Origin: Knoxdaviesia capensis
Taxonomy: Eukaryota; Ascomycota; Sordariomycetes; Microascales; Gondwanamycetaceae
DNA length: 64,000 bases
Direction of reading: 5' to 3'
Assembly (NCBI GenBank): GCA_001510575.1
Contig: LNGK01000005.1
Coordinates: forward strand, 372,001 to 436,000
Shown here: in pieces, positions 38,374 to 49,615 of the stretch
Position numbering within the stretch: the stretch's first letter is position 1
Layout of the letters: the number at the start of each line of letters is the position of its first letter
The notes under the pieces: generated by a model
What the model was told of the DNA's origin: nothing
The model's database searches: none
The model's input: the letters and a program-made list of their open reading frames with translations, nothing else
Translations under genes and position numbers: made by a program

Positions 38374-39879
38374 AAATGCCGCCTCGCCCAGTATTTGTCA
38401 CCGGTATGGACCCGTCGTTTCTTTTAGCCAGCCAATGGCGCCGGCGTCCGGCGCCTCCCGGGAGACTAGACGACGGCCAGTAGGGATCCTACAACCTGTC
38501 AGTTCTCTGTCCTATACACAGGCCCCGGAGGAGCAGTACTCCGGGAAAGTTTTCGGTGCAGAGAGGGCCCTGACTATTTGCCCGCACCACTGCTCCCCCC
38601 TCCTGCCGGTCTTGGCGCTGGGCAAATGGTTTGAACCATGGCTGGCTGGTGCCCGGGGACCTGCTTTGAGAACGGCCGAAACAAACTGGCCGCTGCCACC
38701 GGTGGCAATCCGACCTCACCAGAGCGAAAACCGGAGGAAGAAGGAAATGAAAGAAACGCTCCTACCGACTTTAGAGATGGCTCCTGCGTATCTCACTGGC
38801 CGGCCAGATCTGCAGTGCCTGCTGGGGGGATAACATAGAAGAATCAAAAAGAAAGGGTCGGAGGATCGGTAAGTGGCGGAAGAGGGGCTTTTCAGGGGGT
38901 GTGGAGAGGGGGAGCGCCCTGTGAGATGTGCCCGATGGCCAAGGCGAGTTCTTCGGAATTTTGAGAAACAAATTTGCTTTTGGCTGGCTATCTGACATCG
39001 GCTCCTACTTTTGGTGTGGCTCTTATCTCTACGGGTGGGATGGAAGGGGGCGTGAAGAGACAGATGGGGATGGCATGGCCCCTCAGCCCATATTCTGCCT
39101 CAACAGGCTCGAAGTTCCTCGCGGACCAGGTCTTTCACCGCTATTGGCAGCCATCTCTTCTTTCTCCCCTCTAGCCCCTCCCCCACCCCCCGGCCGCTCT
39201 ACCCGCGTTCCCGGTCTCCTGGAGCCCGCTGTTTGGTGTGTCCAGTGTGCTGTCCCCCTTCCCACCACCCCTTCCAAAGTCCACCAGGGCTCGGCCGCTG
39301 TATCCCCGGGGCGAGAGAGACAAGAAGAGGCAGAGGGACAACTCACCGCACCCACGACGAGGGACGCAGATGGGGCTGTATGCTACCCAACCTAACGTCC
39401 CTTCGCCCCCTCCTTTGAAAATGTCAACAAAACGAAGAAGTCATATATCCCCGCGTGGCACCGTTCAAAAGGGGGTGAGGGGTGGTTGTTGCGGCTCTTC
39501 GTCTATTTTGCTGCCCAACAAGCACCGCTCCGCTGGGCCTGCGTCTCTTCTCTCCATCACCACCCACAGCCTCTCGCGCCCTCTCTCTGGCCTTTCCGTC
39601 CGCTCCCTCTCGAGCATCCACGGTACTCGCCATCCATCACCCCCCCACCCCCTGCCGGCCGCAAGCAGCACCCAACCAGAATGCCACCGACAAAGCCAAC
39701 TCTGGCCTGTGGTTATTTCCATCTCTCGGATGCTTTTTTTTCGTTCCGCCAGAGGCCAGATAACCCTGCGTGCTCCACACCCAGCGTTGCTGCTTCTTTT
39801 GCAGCCAGGAGCAAAAGCTCCGGTGGGTCGGTGTATTTTTGGGTAGGCGTGCGTGTCTGTGGTGCGTTTTGCGTTCTTT

Positions 39880-39920
39880 GATATATATATATCCATATAT
39901 AAATGAATATATATATATAT
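39880..39920. repeat. (AT)n tract
   Basis: Two blocks of alternating AT separated by a short interruption. Confidence 0.95.
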
Positions 39921-41116
39921 CCAGTCCCCCCCCTTCCTTGCGCCAGGCCCCTGGGCGGGCGGCGAGGTGCCCGGGCCTTCTGGTGCTTGGTGTGTATGGC
40001 CTGCCGTAAGGCTCAAGGGCCTGCTCCCGCTGGTGGAAGTGGCCAAAAGGCGGTAATAATATCGAAGACGACGATGGGCAAAGGATCCCAAGGGTCGTGG
40101 CTGTCCCTACAGGCCCCTTCCAGCGTTCGGGGGACGTTAAAGGCGGGGGGCCACACCCCCCTAAGTCTACGGGTGTGGGCTGATGGGCCTTCGGGGGTGA
40201 GGACTCTCGGTTCCGCGCTGCTAAATCTGACGGTGAAGATTATGTGGCTGCTTGTTTCGATGTGGTCTAGTAATCCGGGAACGCTTGGCAAAATGTAAGC
40301 ACCTCTTCCGGCCTGGCACTCGCGGGGACGCTTTCCACGTCTTCTTTTCCTCCCAATGCCTTTTTCGGACACCTGAGAATGCTGGCCGCCACCGGGGAGA
40401 TTCTCAGATAGCTGTGTGGTGTTCTAGAAGAATGGGTTTCCGTAGGAGCGGGAGTAGGAATAGGCGAAGGGGCGTGGCTCGGTGTAGGCCCAGGCCCGCG
40501 CTCGTTGACACCTGGTTTCTGTGCCTGAACACACACAACTCCAGCCACGACCACGACATAATAGTCGTGATGGCTGGTGCAAAAGCCGCAGGTTACGAGC
40601 AGTCCTCCCCCAGGATGGAATGCTGTTTTTCTTGCTTGCTGCGTGTATAAGCATTGGATTGTGGTATCGCCAAATTGGCCCGAGCCACACAACTGGGTGT
40701 GCTCACATGTGCAAGAAAGGCAATTTCGTGCTGGGCCCGGCTACCAATGAAAGCAGGCAAATGCGAAGTTCCGGAAAAAAGTTAATTATAACGAGTTAGT
40801 ATCGTTCTTCCAACACCCTTTTCGTTCCTTGCTTTATTCTTTTGCCCAATATCGCAGAATCTCCCGCTGCTGTCCAAGGGGAAAGTCGTCCGTTGTCGTC
40901 GTCCTGTTCCACGGCCGTGTGTGTTCGAACCTCGCAACACTTACACCAAAGCTTCACCGTTTTTTTAGTGGTTTCTTCTCTATGCAGGTTTAGGCAAGTT
41001 TCCTTTGGTGAGGGTTGCAAACATAGTGGGGTGGAGTGTGTGGAGTGTGCAAAGGGTGTGTTTTTGGTGGGTATGCAGGCGATCACAGGAGGGGGGTGTG
41101 TGCATGTACTGGAACG

Positions 41117-41157
41117 AAAAAAGAAAGAAAAAAAAGGAAAAAAAAAAAAAAAGAAAA
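41117..41157. repeat. A-rich purine tract
   Basis: Runs of A broken by single G residues on the + strand. Confidence 0.9.
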
Positions 41158-42750
41158 GGGCCAACCTCGAAAGAAGCACCAGTCGAAATAAGTGGGCTAA
41201 GAAAAAGGAACACTTACGCCATTGGAAACAAGTATCTGGGAAGAGAAGCCAAAGGCCAATTGATTAAACCACCCGCAAGTGGTGCAAGTTGAAAGAAACA
41301 GACTAATTACTCTCTTCGTTCGGGTTTCTGCTGTCTCTCGGTCTCCCTCTTCATCCTCGTTTTCGATTTTTCCTCTCTTTAATATTTTTTTTGTGTGTCT
41401 CTCGCGTGCTGTGCGCGGTGAGTTTCGCTCCAGATGTTTGTGTCATTTCATTCTTCCACCCTTATTAAACATTCCACTTACATGGAATCATTTTGTGATA
41501 TTCACTTAACAGGGGTTTTCGTCTATCCCACGTAGTCCGTCCAACATGGCTTCTCGTTCTGAATTCACTTACACGCACTTTCCCCGTCTCAAACCTTCTG
41601 ACATGCATTTTTCTGCTCCGGCCTATGCATTTAACCGATATTCACTTACGCGGGTATGCACTTACACAGACGACCGTTCACTCCGGTTCCAACGACGCCC
41701 CGAACGCCTCACCCGGGGAAGAATCACCAAAATTCGGTCGTTTCGCCCCGATAGGGCATTCACTTTGTGGCTTGATTCCTCTCTCCCTCTCGGCCGGGTC
41801 CCGATCTCCGTGGGCTTTCTCTCGCAATCTCCGAGTGGGAAATCCTGCGCGTCCCGATAGATCCTCGGATCTCTGCAGCAACGTCATACCCTGCTCCACC
41901 TCCAGTTCACTAACCGTGTAGACCACCACCACCACCGCGATCAATCTCCCCGGCGGCAGATATGGCAACCTCTATTTCAGGAACGGGGAAGCGGCAAGAG
42001 AAGGGAACAATGGGGGAGGGGAAACACCAGGTCCACCCGTAGACGGAGATTCGGGATAAAGATTACAAAAAAAAAAAAAAGTCTGTGAATGTGTCGAGCT
42101 CAGAAGAAAGACAGGACCCTGGACAAAAGAAACACCGAGAGAGGAGGACGGAAAGGGCTGCGTGACGGACTTACACACTTGGTCCATGCCCGTCAGCACG
42201 ACGTCGTTTGCCTCCCGGTGATTTCCATAACTCAAGAAAGAACAAAGCCAAGGGACTCGTTAAAGATTATCTGTGGTTCTGTATTTAGGGGGGGGGGGTT
42301 TCTTTTCCCTGATTCCGTTCTTGTCACTCCTCTGCGAATTTGCCTGGCTTCTATTATTTGCCTTTTGCTCGTTCAGTAGTCCGCCCGAGTCGGCGAGACT
42401 TGGTCTTGTGCTGTTGTTCCTGGGGTGCGATTTACACCGTTCTGTTCTGCTGTGTTCCGTCGGTGTCCATGTTAATATCGCATGGCCCCCTTCGATGATG
42501 CTATCCCTCCTCCTGTCCCTCTCTCTCTCTATACGAGAGTTGTCCGTCCGCACATAAACTCCCGGGTCATATGTCCCTTCTGTCACGTCCGCCCGTTTCT
42601 GCACCTCTAGAACGAACTGCATGTTCATGATAGCCCCTCTTCCCTCACACCCCGTTCTACACCGGCCGTCCTCCTTCCCCCATTCCCCAATACCTCGCTT
42701 CCCACATGTGTCCCAAACATTCACTTACACACGCCCACTAGACATCCCCC

Positions 42751-44647
42751 TACCCCCTTAGGCTTCCGGTTGGCTCCGGTCCACCGAACCCAATTCGTGT
42801 GGCTTCTTCCTTCTGTCTACCCTTCCATCTACCGACCATAGGCTGCGGTCTAGTCTCTCCACGTCTGCCCAAAGCACCCCCCAACATTCACCCCCGTCTA
42901 TATACCCCCTCCACGCCCCCCTGCCTTTATCTCAACCTTACCACTTCTCTACACTATGCGAGCCTACATATATATTTCCTCCTCCCGCTCCCACCACCCG
43001 CTTCCAACCTTCTCATTCCGTTCAAGTGTGCACTCTCGCTCTCCTTCCTCTCCACCCGGTGGCCAAAAACCCTCGCCCTGCTACCCTTCCCTGTAGAGAA
43101 GCCTGCATGCCGTTGGGCTTCACTTGTGGCAAAAAGCAACGACGACAAGAAAGAAAAAAAAAGGCCCGTCACTTCGGTCTGGCACCCTGTGATCTGAGCC
43201 GACCTCCACCCCTTTCTTCCAACTAGGGCTTGGTGTTCTGTTTTTGTCGTCCCATCTACCCTCTCTCTCGTTCCCAACATCCAGAATCTTCCTGCCCGTG
43301 GTTCTTCACAACTCCACCCACCCACACGCACACATACGCACACATATCTTGCTCTCACTTCTGCCTGTCCTATCTTACTTTCTGATCTCCGAAACGATCA
43401 ATGGCCCATAGGGTCCCTGTTCCATCGCCTCCAGCCATTTGCCCGTGCAGCCACTCACAACACCACCACTAGCTGGCCTCTCTGCCTCTGTGCCCTATCC
43501 CCATCGCCGCCGTCTCTTACTTCCCTTAAAGCGAATCACCACCATCCTTTGGTACCTCCTGCACCGGGCAGATCTTGGCTCTTCCTGCTTGCATCTTCGC
43601 CTCCCATCTATGCACACAGCCGGCCCTTCAATCCCCCCGCCAAGGCACAGCCAATCTCCCAGCCCAGCAACCACCACACACCCTCTCCCCTTTCGTCCCT
43701 GCTACTCCAAGGTCTCTCTGCTCCTTCGTCCCCTCGTGGCCTGTTCAGCTCGCTACTTCATGCAACATTCCAGCTCCCCAACACTCTCCAAATTCCGGTA
43801 CACAAAGTCACTTACACACACACACACACTTACACAGACCACAGACCCCATCCACGCACACGCACACCGACCCAGCCACACCCTCTCTAGCCACACTCGG
43901 CCTCTTAAGGCTCACCGGCTTCTCGCTTCCAGACCGGTGGTACTCCAGCCGCAGCAGGGAGCAAGAAAGGGTCTCCCCTCCCACCACCTAAGCCCGGCAT
44001 CTTAGCCTGTCGATTGGACAGGTCGCTGATGGAACTGTTTCATTGTCCCAAAATAAGGGCAGGCCATTTGCAAATACTCGGGAACCCACTCGCAAATTGA
44101 GCATAGGCCCAGTGTCCTTGCGTCTCCTGCACACACAACTGCTTTGCTTTCCCTTTTCCGTCGTGCGCTTTTTTCGCCTCTGGCTTGGTTGCTGCGGACT
44201 CTAGGTGTAGCGTGCTTCCTAAGCCGCTCCATTCTAGGTTGGAAGGCGCAGGAGAACCGAAGAGGGCGATCTGTTGATTTCGCAACCTAATAGACTGGAG
44301 AACACGGCGTTAGAGAGAGCATCTTACCCACAGCACACTATATCAATGGGAGCCATCTTGATCTCCAGCATCCATGCCGGTCACCCTGAGAGTACAAGAA
44401 CACCTGCTTCCCCAAAGCATCCCTCCCGGTCACAGCACCCTGTGTACTGTCAGCCAGTACCACCACTGCTCTCTCTCCCTCTCTTCCGCCTCACCATCTC
44501 ATCTTCATGCTGGCGGGCCACCTACCTGATCTCAAGATTCTCTCGGCCAACCCATCTTCCCTCATACTCTCCTGTCCATCCACCCCAACCTCATCAAGGC
44601 TCCTCCCACAGCCAGCCGTCTCTGGGCCGCTGGTATTGCGTCTCTTG
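42751..44647 (+). promoter_or_regulatory. C/T-rich presumed leader upstream of a small ORF
   Basis: About 1.9 kb with strong C and T excess on the + strand, few G, and many CCCT, CACC and CTCT units. It resembles the leaders before the nucleotidyltransferase and Sho1 starts and ends just before the small cysteine-rich ORF at 44648. Frames inside it are Pro/Ser/His/Leu-rich composition artefacts. Confidence 0.35.
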
Positions 44648-44845
44648 ATGTGCTTCCAGCACCGCTCCGTGTGCCAGGTCTGCCAGCGGGACTACCTGAT
44701 ATACGTGGAGTTCTGTATCATGAACCGTCCGCCGGGTCGCCACTGTCCGTACGGAACAATGATCATCATGCACGAGTCTCGTCCACACCAATGTCCCAGC
44801 CCGGTGTGTCCCAATAGCATGCAGGGCGGATGTTTGTTGATGTGA
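44648..44845 (+). CDS. Small cysteine-rich ORF, 65 residues, unknown
   Basis: The frame begins MCFQHRSVCQVCQRDYLIYV and ends at TGA 44843-44845. It has eight Cys (positions 2, 9, 12, 23, 33, 49, 54, 62), including CxxC (9-12) and CPSPVC (49-54). Third positions are strongly G/C like the confident genes, and the flanks change composition at the ends of the frame. The spacing recalls small fungal zinc-binding-like proteins with several Cys pairs, but I cannot name a family and there is no signal peptide. The frame is open for a further 47 codons upstream without an ATG, so an upstream exon is possible. It is convergent with the epimerase gene, with 222 bases between stops. Confidence 0.4.
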   Translation: MCFQHRSVCQVCQRDYLIYVEFCIMNRPPGRHCPYGTMIIMHESRPHQCPSPVCPNSMQGGCLLM

Positions 44846-45067
44846 CACGGAATATCTCCGTGTCCCGACGCATCACACAAACACCTACCACCACCACCAC
44901 CACCACGGAGACACTCTCAGACCTGCCTCAAGCTCACCGTCATGGTCACCAACGCACACACACCTTCAAATCCTTTCTCAGCAACCTGTTTCTTTGTATT
45001 GATGTTGCCTGTTTCGGGACGGGTCTCATGAGACATTCAGAACACACACAACTCAGACACTCCCACG

Positions 45068-47104
45068 CTAGAGCTTGTGTCCGTCAGAATCAACTTCAAC
45101 CACCTGGTCCAGTCCCTGGTACTCCGGGACATCGAAGCCATATTTCTCTGCAATGGCAGGGGTAACGAATCTAAACGGGATTATTGCCAAGATGATCAGT
45201 ACTTCTCCCACATTCCACATTCAGCCAATGCGTGACCACATCACAAGATCACAAGGGGATTCCCAAAGTGGCCCCTTTAGATCCACTGAAAGAAATCCAG
45301 TGGACTAAAAAGACACACTTCTAATTTACGACCAAAAAGAGAAGAGGAGAGAACCGGCCAAAAAGAATGGTACGTACCGTCCTCCAATGAAGTGTCTGCC
45401 CCTGAAATACTTAACCAGTGGCTTGGGTGCAGTCAGGCTAACGAGCACACCCGGGTGGAAGCGGCTCCCCAAGCCGGAGGCCGGCGGGCCGGAGTCGATG
45501 TTCCAGGACGACGGCGCGTCAACCGACGTGACGGGGAGAGATGTCGTCTCCAGCGCGGAGATGACGGCCGAGAACGGCTCGCGGACTTCACCAGAGAAGC
45601 TGAAGCCTGGACATCGAAAACGAGTTTGATTGTTGTTCCATTTTCACACATACCCAATCCAAGGATAGTGGAGGAGTTTTTAACAACCTTACGTTACCAT
45701 GATGATACGACATAGAATGGAGGATTTTTCTTTTTCTTTTTTTGGTGGAAACAGGGGCAACCAAATATTGGTTCACCTGCAGATACCCCCCGCCACCACC
45801 ACCACCACTGGCGACAGCAGCGAGTCGGGGACGACGACAGACAGGAGATATGGCAAATAGGGGCTGGTGGTGAGATGCGGAACAAACGAAGAGGGTGGAA
45901 ACTAACCGAAGATGGCGTCAACGATGTGATCGCTGTTCTGCAGAGCTGAGGATAGATCATCGACAAACGGGACGTCGAGGTCTTCGAGTTGCTTCGAGAG
46001 ACGCTGGGAACAAGGGGAGGGGTGGACGGGGACACTAAAAGTTAGGTCTCAAGGCACCAACGCTTATGATGGAGGGGGGAATCAACGAAGCCAGGGATTT
46101 TGGGAGTCAGGTGTATATCGCTCTGGCATCCGGTGTGTGCAGCAGGATTGGTGCAGGCATCCGAGTCCTCGTCGCACTCGCCGCCCCTGGAAGATGGATG
46201 TACGTGCAAGGCCACACATGGAGATTATAGTGTATGCAGCTCCCACAAAACGGGTGAATAGACCAACGCCACTCATGACCATGTTCAAACCAGCGCCCAA
46301 AAATGAAGAAATTGGTGATTCTTGCAACGTACCTGGTACAGCTCGTTCTTGCTCCGCTTGGGATAGTACACTGCCGGCGTGTATCCGTAGTGCTTCAAGT
46401 GCCGTGCGGCCACAAGGCCATCCCCGCCGTTGTTTCCCGGGCCACAGGCAATCAGCACGCGCGGGCCCGCCGTCAGGGGGTGAACCTTGTAGACTTGTTG
46501 GTTGAGAAAACGAAAAACAAGAATCCAGAAATGTCAGCGGTAGGACCGAGACCATCGCCCGCAAACGCTGCGGGTCCGGTTCCATGATGGCACCCAACAT
46601 GCAGTTCAGTGGGGCATCCGGGGTCTTGATGAAATATATATATATATATATTATATAAGATAAGAAAAATTTAAACTCACCCGCCTGGCTAACAGAGAGT
46701 CCCGCCAGCTCCATCAACTGGTCGATGGAGAAGGCGCCGGTGCTCATAAGCTCGACGTCCAGAGCGGCGGCGGCCTTGGATCCCAGGGTCTGGTGTCACT
46801 GTTAGTCAAAGAAGCCCAGGGTGACCCCGTATGTGCGTGTGTATGCGTGTGTGCGTGTGTGTGTGTAGACAACCCACAACTGGGAATTGTAATCACTGAC
46901 ACTCCCATCAATCATCACCATGTCATGCACAGATCCTCCGGGACGAGTGGCGGGGCGCGCTATGCTAGAAGATCCCCGACGGCATTCTTTCCTTCGCCGT
47001 CTAGGGAACCTCCTAGGCAGTTCCCAGCCGTGAATAAATCAGGGGACCCAGACCCCCACCACTGGGCACAGCTCGTTATCAGAATTACTCACTTTGATAG
47101 CCAT
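45068..47104 (-). CDS. NAD(P)H-hydrate epimerase (YjeF N-terminal domain)
   Basis: It converts the R form of hydrated NAD(P)H to the S form used by the dehydratase, for nicotinamide nucleotide repair. Six exons: 47104-47093, 46789-46681, 46493-46333, 46003-45907, 45606-45378 and 45170-45068, giving 236 residues, the usual size for the stand-alone enzyme. Exon 1 encodes only MAIK. All phases close and every join rebuilds the family sequence: MSTGAFSIDQLMELAGLSVS, the loop CGPGNNGGDGLVAARHL (58-74), VDAIFGFSFSGEVREPF with Asp123, VDAPSSW (155-161), SLTAPKPLVKYF and GGRFVTPAIAEKYGFDVPEY. Donors such as GTACGT and GTGAGT and branch GACTAAC support the model. Five introns total 1,326 bases, nearly twice the coding length, and several carry microsatellites. 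Alternative starts cannot be excluded given the 12-base first exon. Confidence 0.92.
45787..45809. repeat. (CCA)n repeat in epimerase intron 4
   Basis: CCGCCACCACCACC-type units on the + strand, inside the 300-base intron between exons 4 and 5. Confidence 0.85.
46634..46652. repeat. (TA)n microsatellite in epimerase intron 2
   Basis: Alternating TA inside the 187-base intron between exons 2 and 3. Confidence 0.95.
46831..46867. repeat. (GT)n-rich microsatellite in epimerase intron 1
   Basis: GT units with C and A interruptions inside the 303-base first intron. Confidence 0.9.
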
Positions 47105-48340
47105 GTTTGCCATGCGGTGGCAGCGAGGTTTAAGCGGTAAACGCAGGCGACGGTCGCCTTGGCACAGAAGATCAAGGAAGGCTGAAGTGCTTGTTTGATA
47201 TCGTCCAAAACGTAATTCCGCATGGGAGGGGCCTGGCTGGTGTGCGTATAATTGCGTATAATTCCACCCACACTCCTCCACATGGAGATCATGCAGTTGA
47301 ACAAGAAACGAATTTATCAGCACGCCGCGCGGGAACAAGGACACCCAACATTTCGTCGAGTGAGTGGGGTTTTTTTCGTGGATGTTCTAGAATCTCCTCT
47401 TTTTCCCGGATATTCTCCGATTCAATGACTGCTCTCGGTTTCAGCATCCCTACACAGAACAAACGCCCAGCCCTAAAGACCCTAAATGTCGATACCGGGG
47501 AGAACACTCTCTGTCCCGCTGTTATATTCTGTTTTGTTTGTCCTGCTGGGGTCTTAGTGTCTTGTGCATTGACTCTCGTTGTTGTTGGTACTCAATATCA
47601 TCTTCCGTTTTCTTTTCATTCTGGACTTGACCCGTTGATCTTTTTTTATTGCTTCGATTCAACCGCTAAACTCTTGCTGCTTGAATCCTTCGAGTCAGTG
47701 GGCATTGAGCCTGGTTCTATGAGTTAGCTAACTGAGGTGCAATGTTAGGTGCAGCCGTTGCCCTTCTCTCTTTGCCATCCTGCCATATCAATCTGCTCAT
47801 ATCTCGCGTCACGACATCAGCCCCGAACACTGTTTTCGAAGAGGAGGACATCGGCCATATATGCGGCGTGGGCCATCCGTTAAGCCTCTTCTTTAGAAAG
47901 TCCCTCGTCTACCCCCTATCCTCCACCCAAGGGTTCTTTAAAATAATCATCTGGACTGGTCAGAACGCCTGCAGCGCTTTCCAATCAGGTCTCCCATAGA
48001 TCGGCCTTAGCTGCGCGGTAAGGAATCGTCGGCACCACTTGGGGCATGATGGCGCTGGTCAGGACGCACAACCCGCCGTAGGAGCTCAGCACCTTCGCCT
48101 GCACATCGACGCCAGCGGTTGCCGAATTTCCATTGGACAGCAAAGCCGCTGGGCGAGTCTTGGGGCGCCACGGAGCTACACGTAGCAATCTTTAAGAGTA
48201 GACTCCGAGGACATGGCGAAAGTGGTCTTCCAGATCCCGGGGGGGACATGTCGTCCAGCTCAGACGTCGGCGCGAGGCCACCGAGCCGACGTCATATCAA
48301 TATATAACTTTTAACTATTCTCGTCTGTTCTTTTTCTGCA
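47105..48340. other. Divergent intergenic region
   Basis: It lies between the start of the epimerase gene (-) and the start of the broken secreted-protein gene (+). A - strand frame at 47985-48188 has moderately coding-like codons (VLSSYGGLCVLTSAIMPQVV) next to a second partial frame, which could be a decayed gene fragment. I cannot identify it. Confidence 0.4.
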
Positions 48341-49615
48341 ATGAACCTGCTTGCACTCCCCCTCTCAGGTCTCGTGGCCGTGGCTCTGGCTCATGCCACG
48401 GGTCCTTATCATCCCCACAGGTACTCACACGGCACTGGACTCAGACAAGGATACGGATGGCGAATGCCATGGAACTTCAAAGATCCGATAACCAGACCTA
48501 GCCCTGTATTTACAACGGACACGTCGGCGCCGACGGCTGCCAGCACTTTGCCGGCAGACAGCACATCGAGCTCCTGGTATCGATCACTGTCAGCCCAACC
48601 AGCGAGGCAAATCTGCCGGTCACTGCTTCTGCGTCTTCTGCGTCCGTCTCTTCTTCGTATGTCTCGTCGCCTGTTTCTTCGTCTGTCTCTTCTTCTTCTG
48701 CCCCTTTTTCTGCCCCTTCTTCCTCTATACACCCAGCAAGTTCACCCATCCCGGTCTGCTCAACACACAGTCGGATTTTGACCGCATCAAAGCCCTCCTG
48801 GCCGCGGGCGACCAGCCATGGACCGACGCCTAGAAGAAACTCGGCGAGAGCCGCTACGCCTCACCAACTTATGAGGCCGGCCCGGAGCCGACCATCTCCC
48901 GCGGATCGGATGGCGTATGCGCTGGCGGTGCACTATCGCATCAGCGGGGATACGGCCTTTGGCGACGCTGCCGTGCGCATCATGGACGCGTGGTCGTCCA
49001 CGCTTGTGGCCCTGGGCGGCCACGGACGTCTCTCTGTCCGCGAGTATTTGCGGATACGAATTCGCCCAGGCCGGCGAGCTGATGCGCAACTCCCCAGGCT
49101 GGCCGGCAGCAAACTCTGCGCGCTTCCAGACCATGCTGGTCGACGTGTTCTACTCGCTCGTCAACGCTTGGGTCGTCGGGCACTCGAACTTGGCCTCGTA
49201 TTCAAGCTCGGCCTACGCCAACTCACCATGGAAGCGTCTGCCATGACAACCAGACCATCTATGACCAGGGCATTTACTAGTTCTACCGCGGCACCGGCAA
49301 CGGCCAGATCGACCATACCTTCTAACATGATGACATGCAACCACGCAACAATCCCCAGAACACGGGTTCCGGACATCGAATACAACAAGTGGCTAGTCTT
49401 CCTCGAGTCCATCAGCAACAGCTCGCGAGGAGCCACGCGGCCGAACTAAGAGGTTCTCTACAACCACTACGGCGTCCTCAAGAGCGAGAACCTCACGTGG
49501 ACAAAGCGGTTCCGCGGCAATGTTGTTGAGAGCAACGGCGGAAGCGAGGGTGGCTTAGGAGACTACGGCCCGAACAGCGGCGGATATGACTAGCTCGGTT
49601 AGGGGACGCTCTTGT
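48341..49615 (+). pseudogene. Broken alginate-lyase-fold secreted protein
   Basis: It opens with a signal-peptide-like MNLLALPLSGLVAVALAHAT, then a Ser-rich linker. Next come fragments in different frames that match, in order, the fungal alginate lyase (PF05426-like) polysaccharide lyase fold. Frame 1: THPGLLNTQSDFDRIKALLA to an in-frame TAG at 48832, then KKLGESRYASPTY. Another frame: YALAVHYRISGDTAFGDAAV and MDAWSSTLVALGG (48911-49019). Another: CGYEFAQAGELMRNSPGW and ARFQTMLVDVFYS (49049-49165). Then FYRGTGNGQIDHTF with stops on both sides (49278-49325), and VLYNHYGVLKSENLTWTKRF to GDYGPNSGGYD (49453-49593), followed by two TAG codons. Segments around the expected His/Asn active-site region are missing. 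Several stops look like C-to-T or G-to-A changes of Gln or Trp codons, judged from remembered relatives. It is not expected to be functional. Confidence 0.78.

Larger units (their letters stand above)
38374..42750. other. Gene-poor region with AT repeats and repeated CACTTAC motif
   Basis: No recognisable protein. It contains an AT tract at 39880-39920, an A-rich purine tract at about 41117-41157, and repeated (C)ACTTACAC-like elements between 40937 and 42733. A CT-rich patch at about 41320-41540 precedes a 104-codon frame at 41546-41860 (MASRSEFTYTHFPRLKPSD). That frame overlaps several copies of the repeated element and I do not trust it. Confidence 0.4.

Noticed and set aside
38375..38482. 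Short frame opening MPPRPVFVTG after a C/T-rich leader
   Set aside because: It looks like the start of a nucleotide-binding protein or ITP pyrophosphatase, but no downstream exon continues either family and the GTATGG donor is weak.
40915..40950. GAGGTTCGAACAC on the - strand as a tRNA T-loop
   Set aside because: The upstream sequence does not provide D-arm, anticodon arm or acceptor pairing.
41546..41860. 104-codon frame MASRSEFTYTHFPRLKPSD
   Set aside because: It overlaps several copies of the ACTTACAC repeat and has no recognisable domain; coding character is weak.
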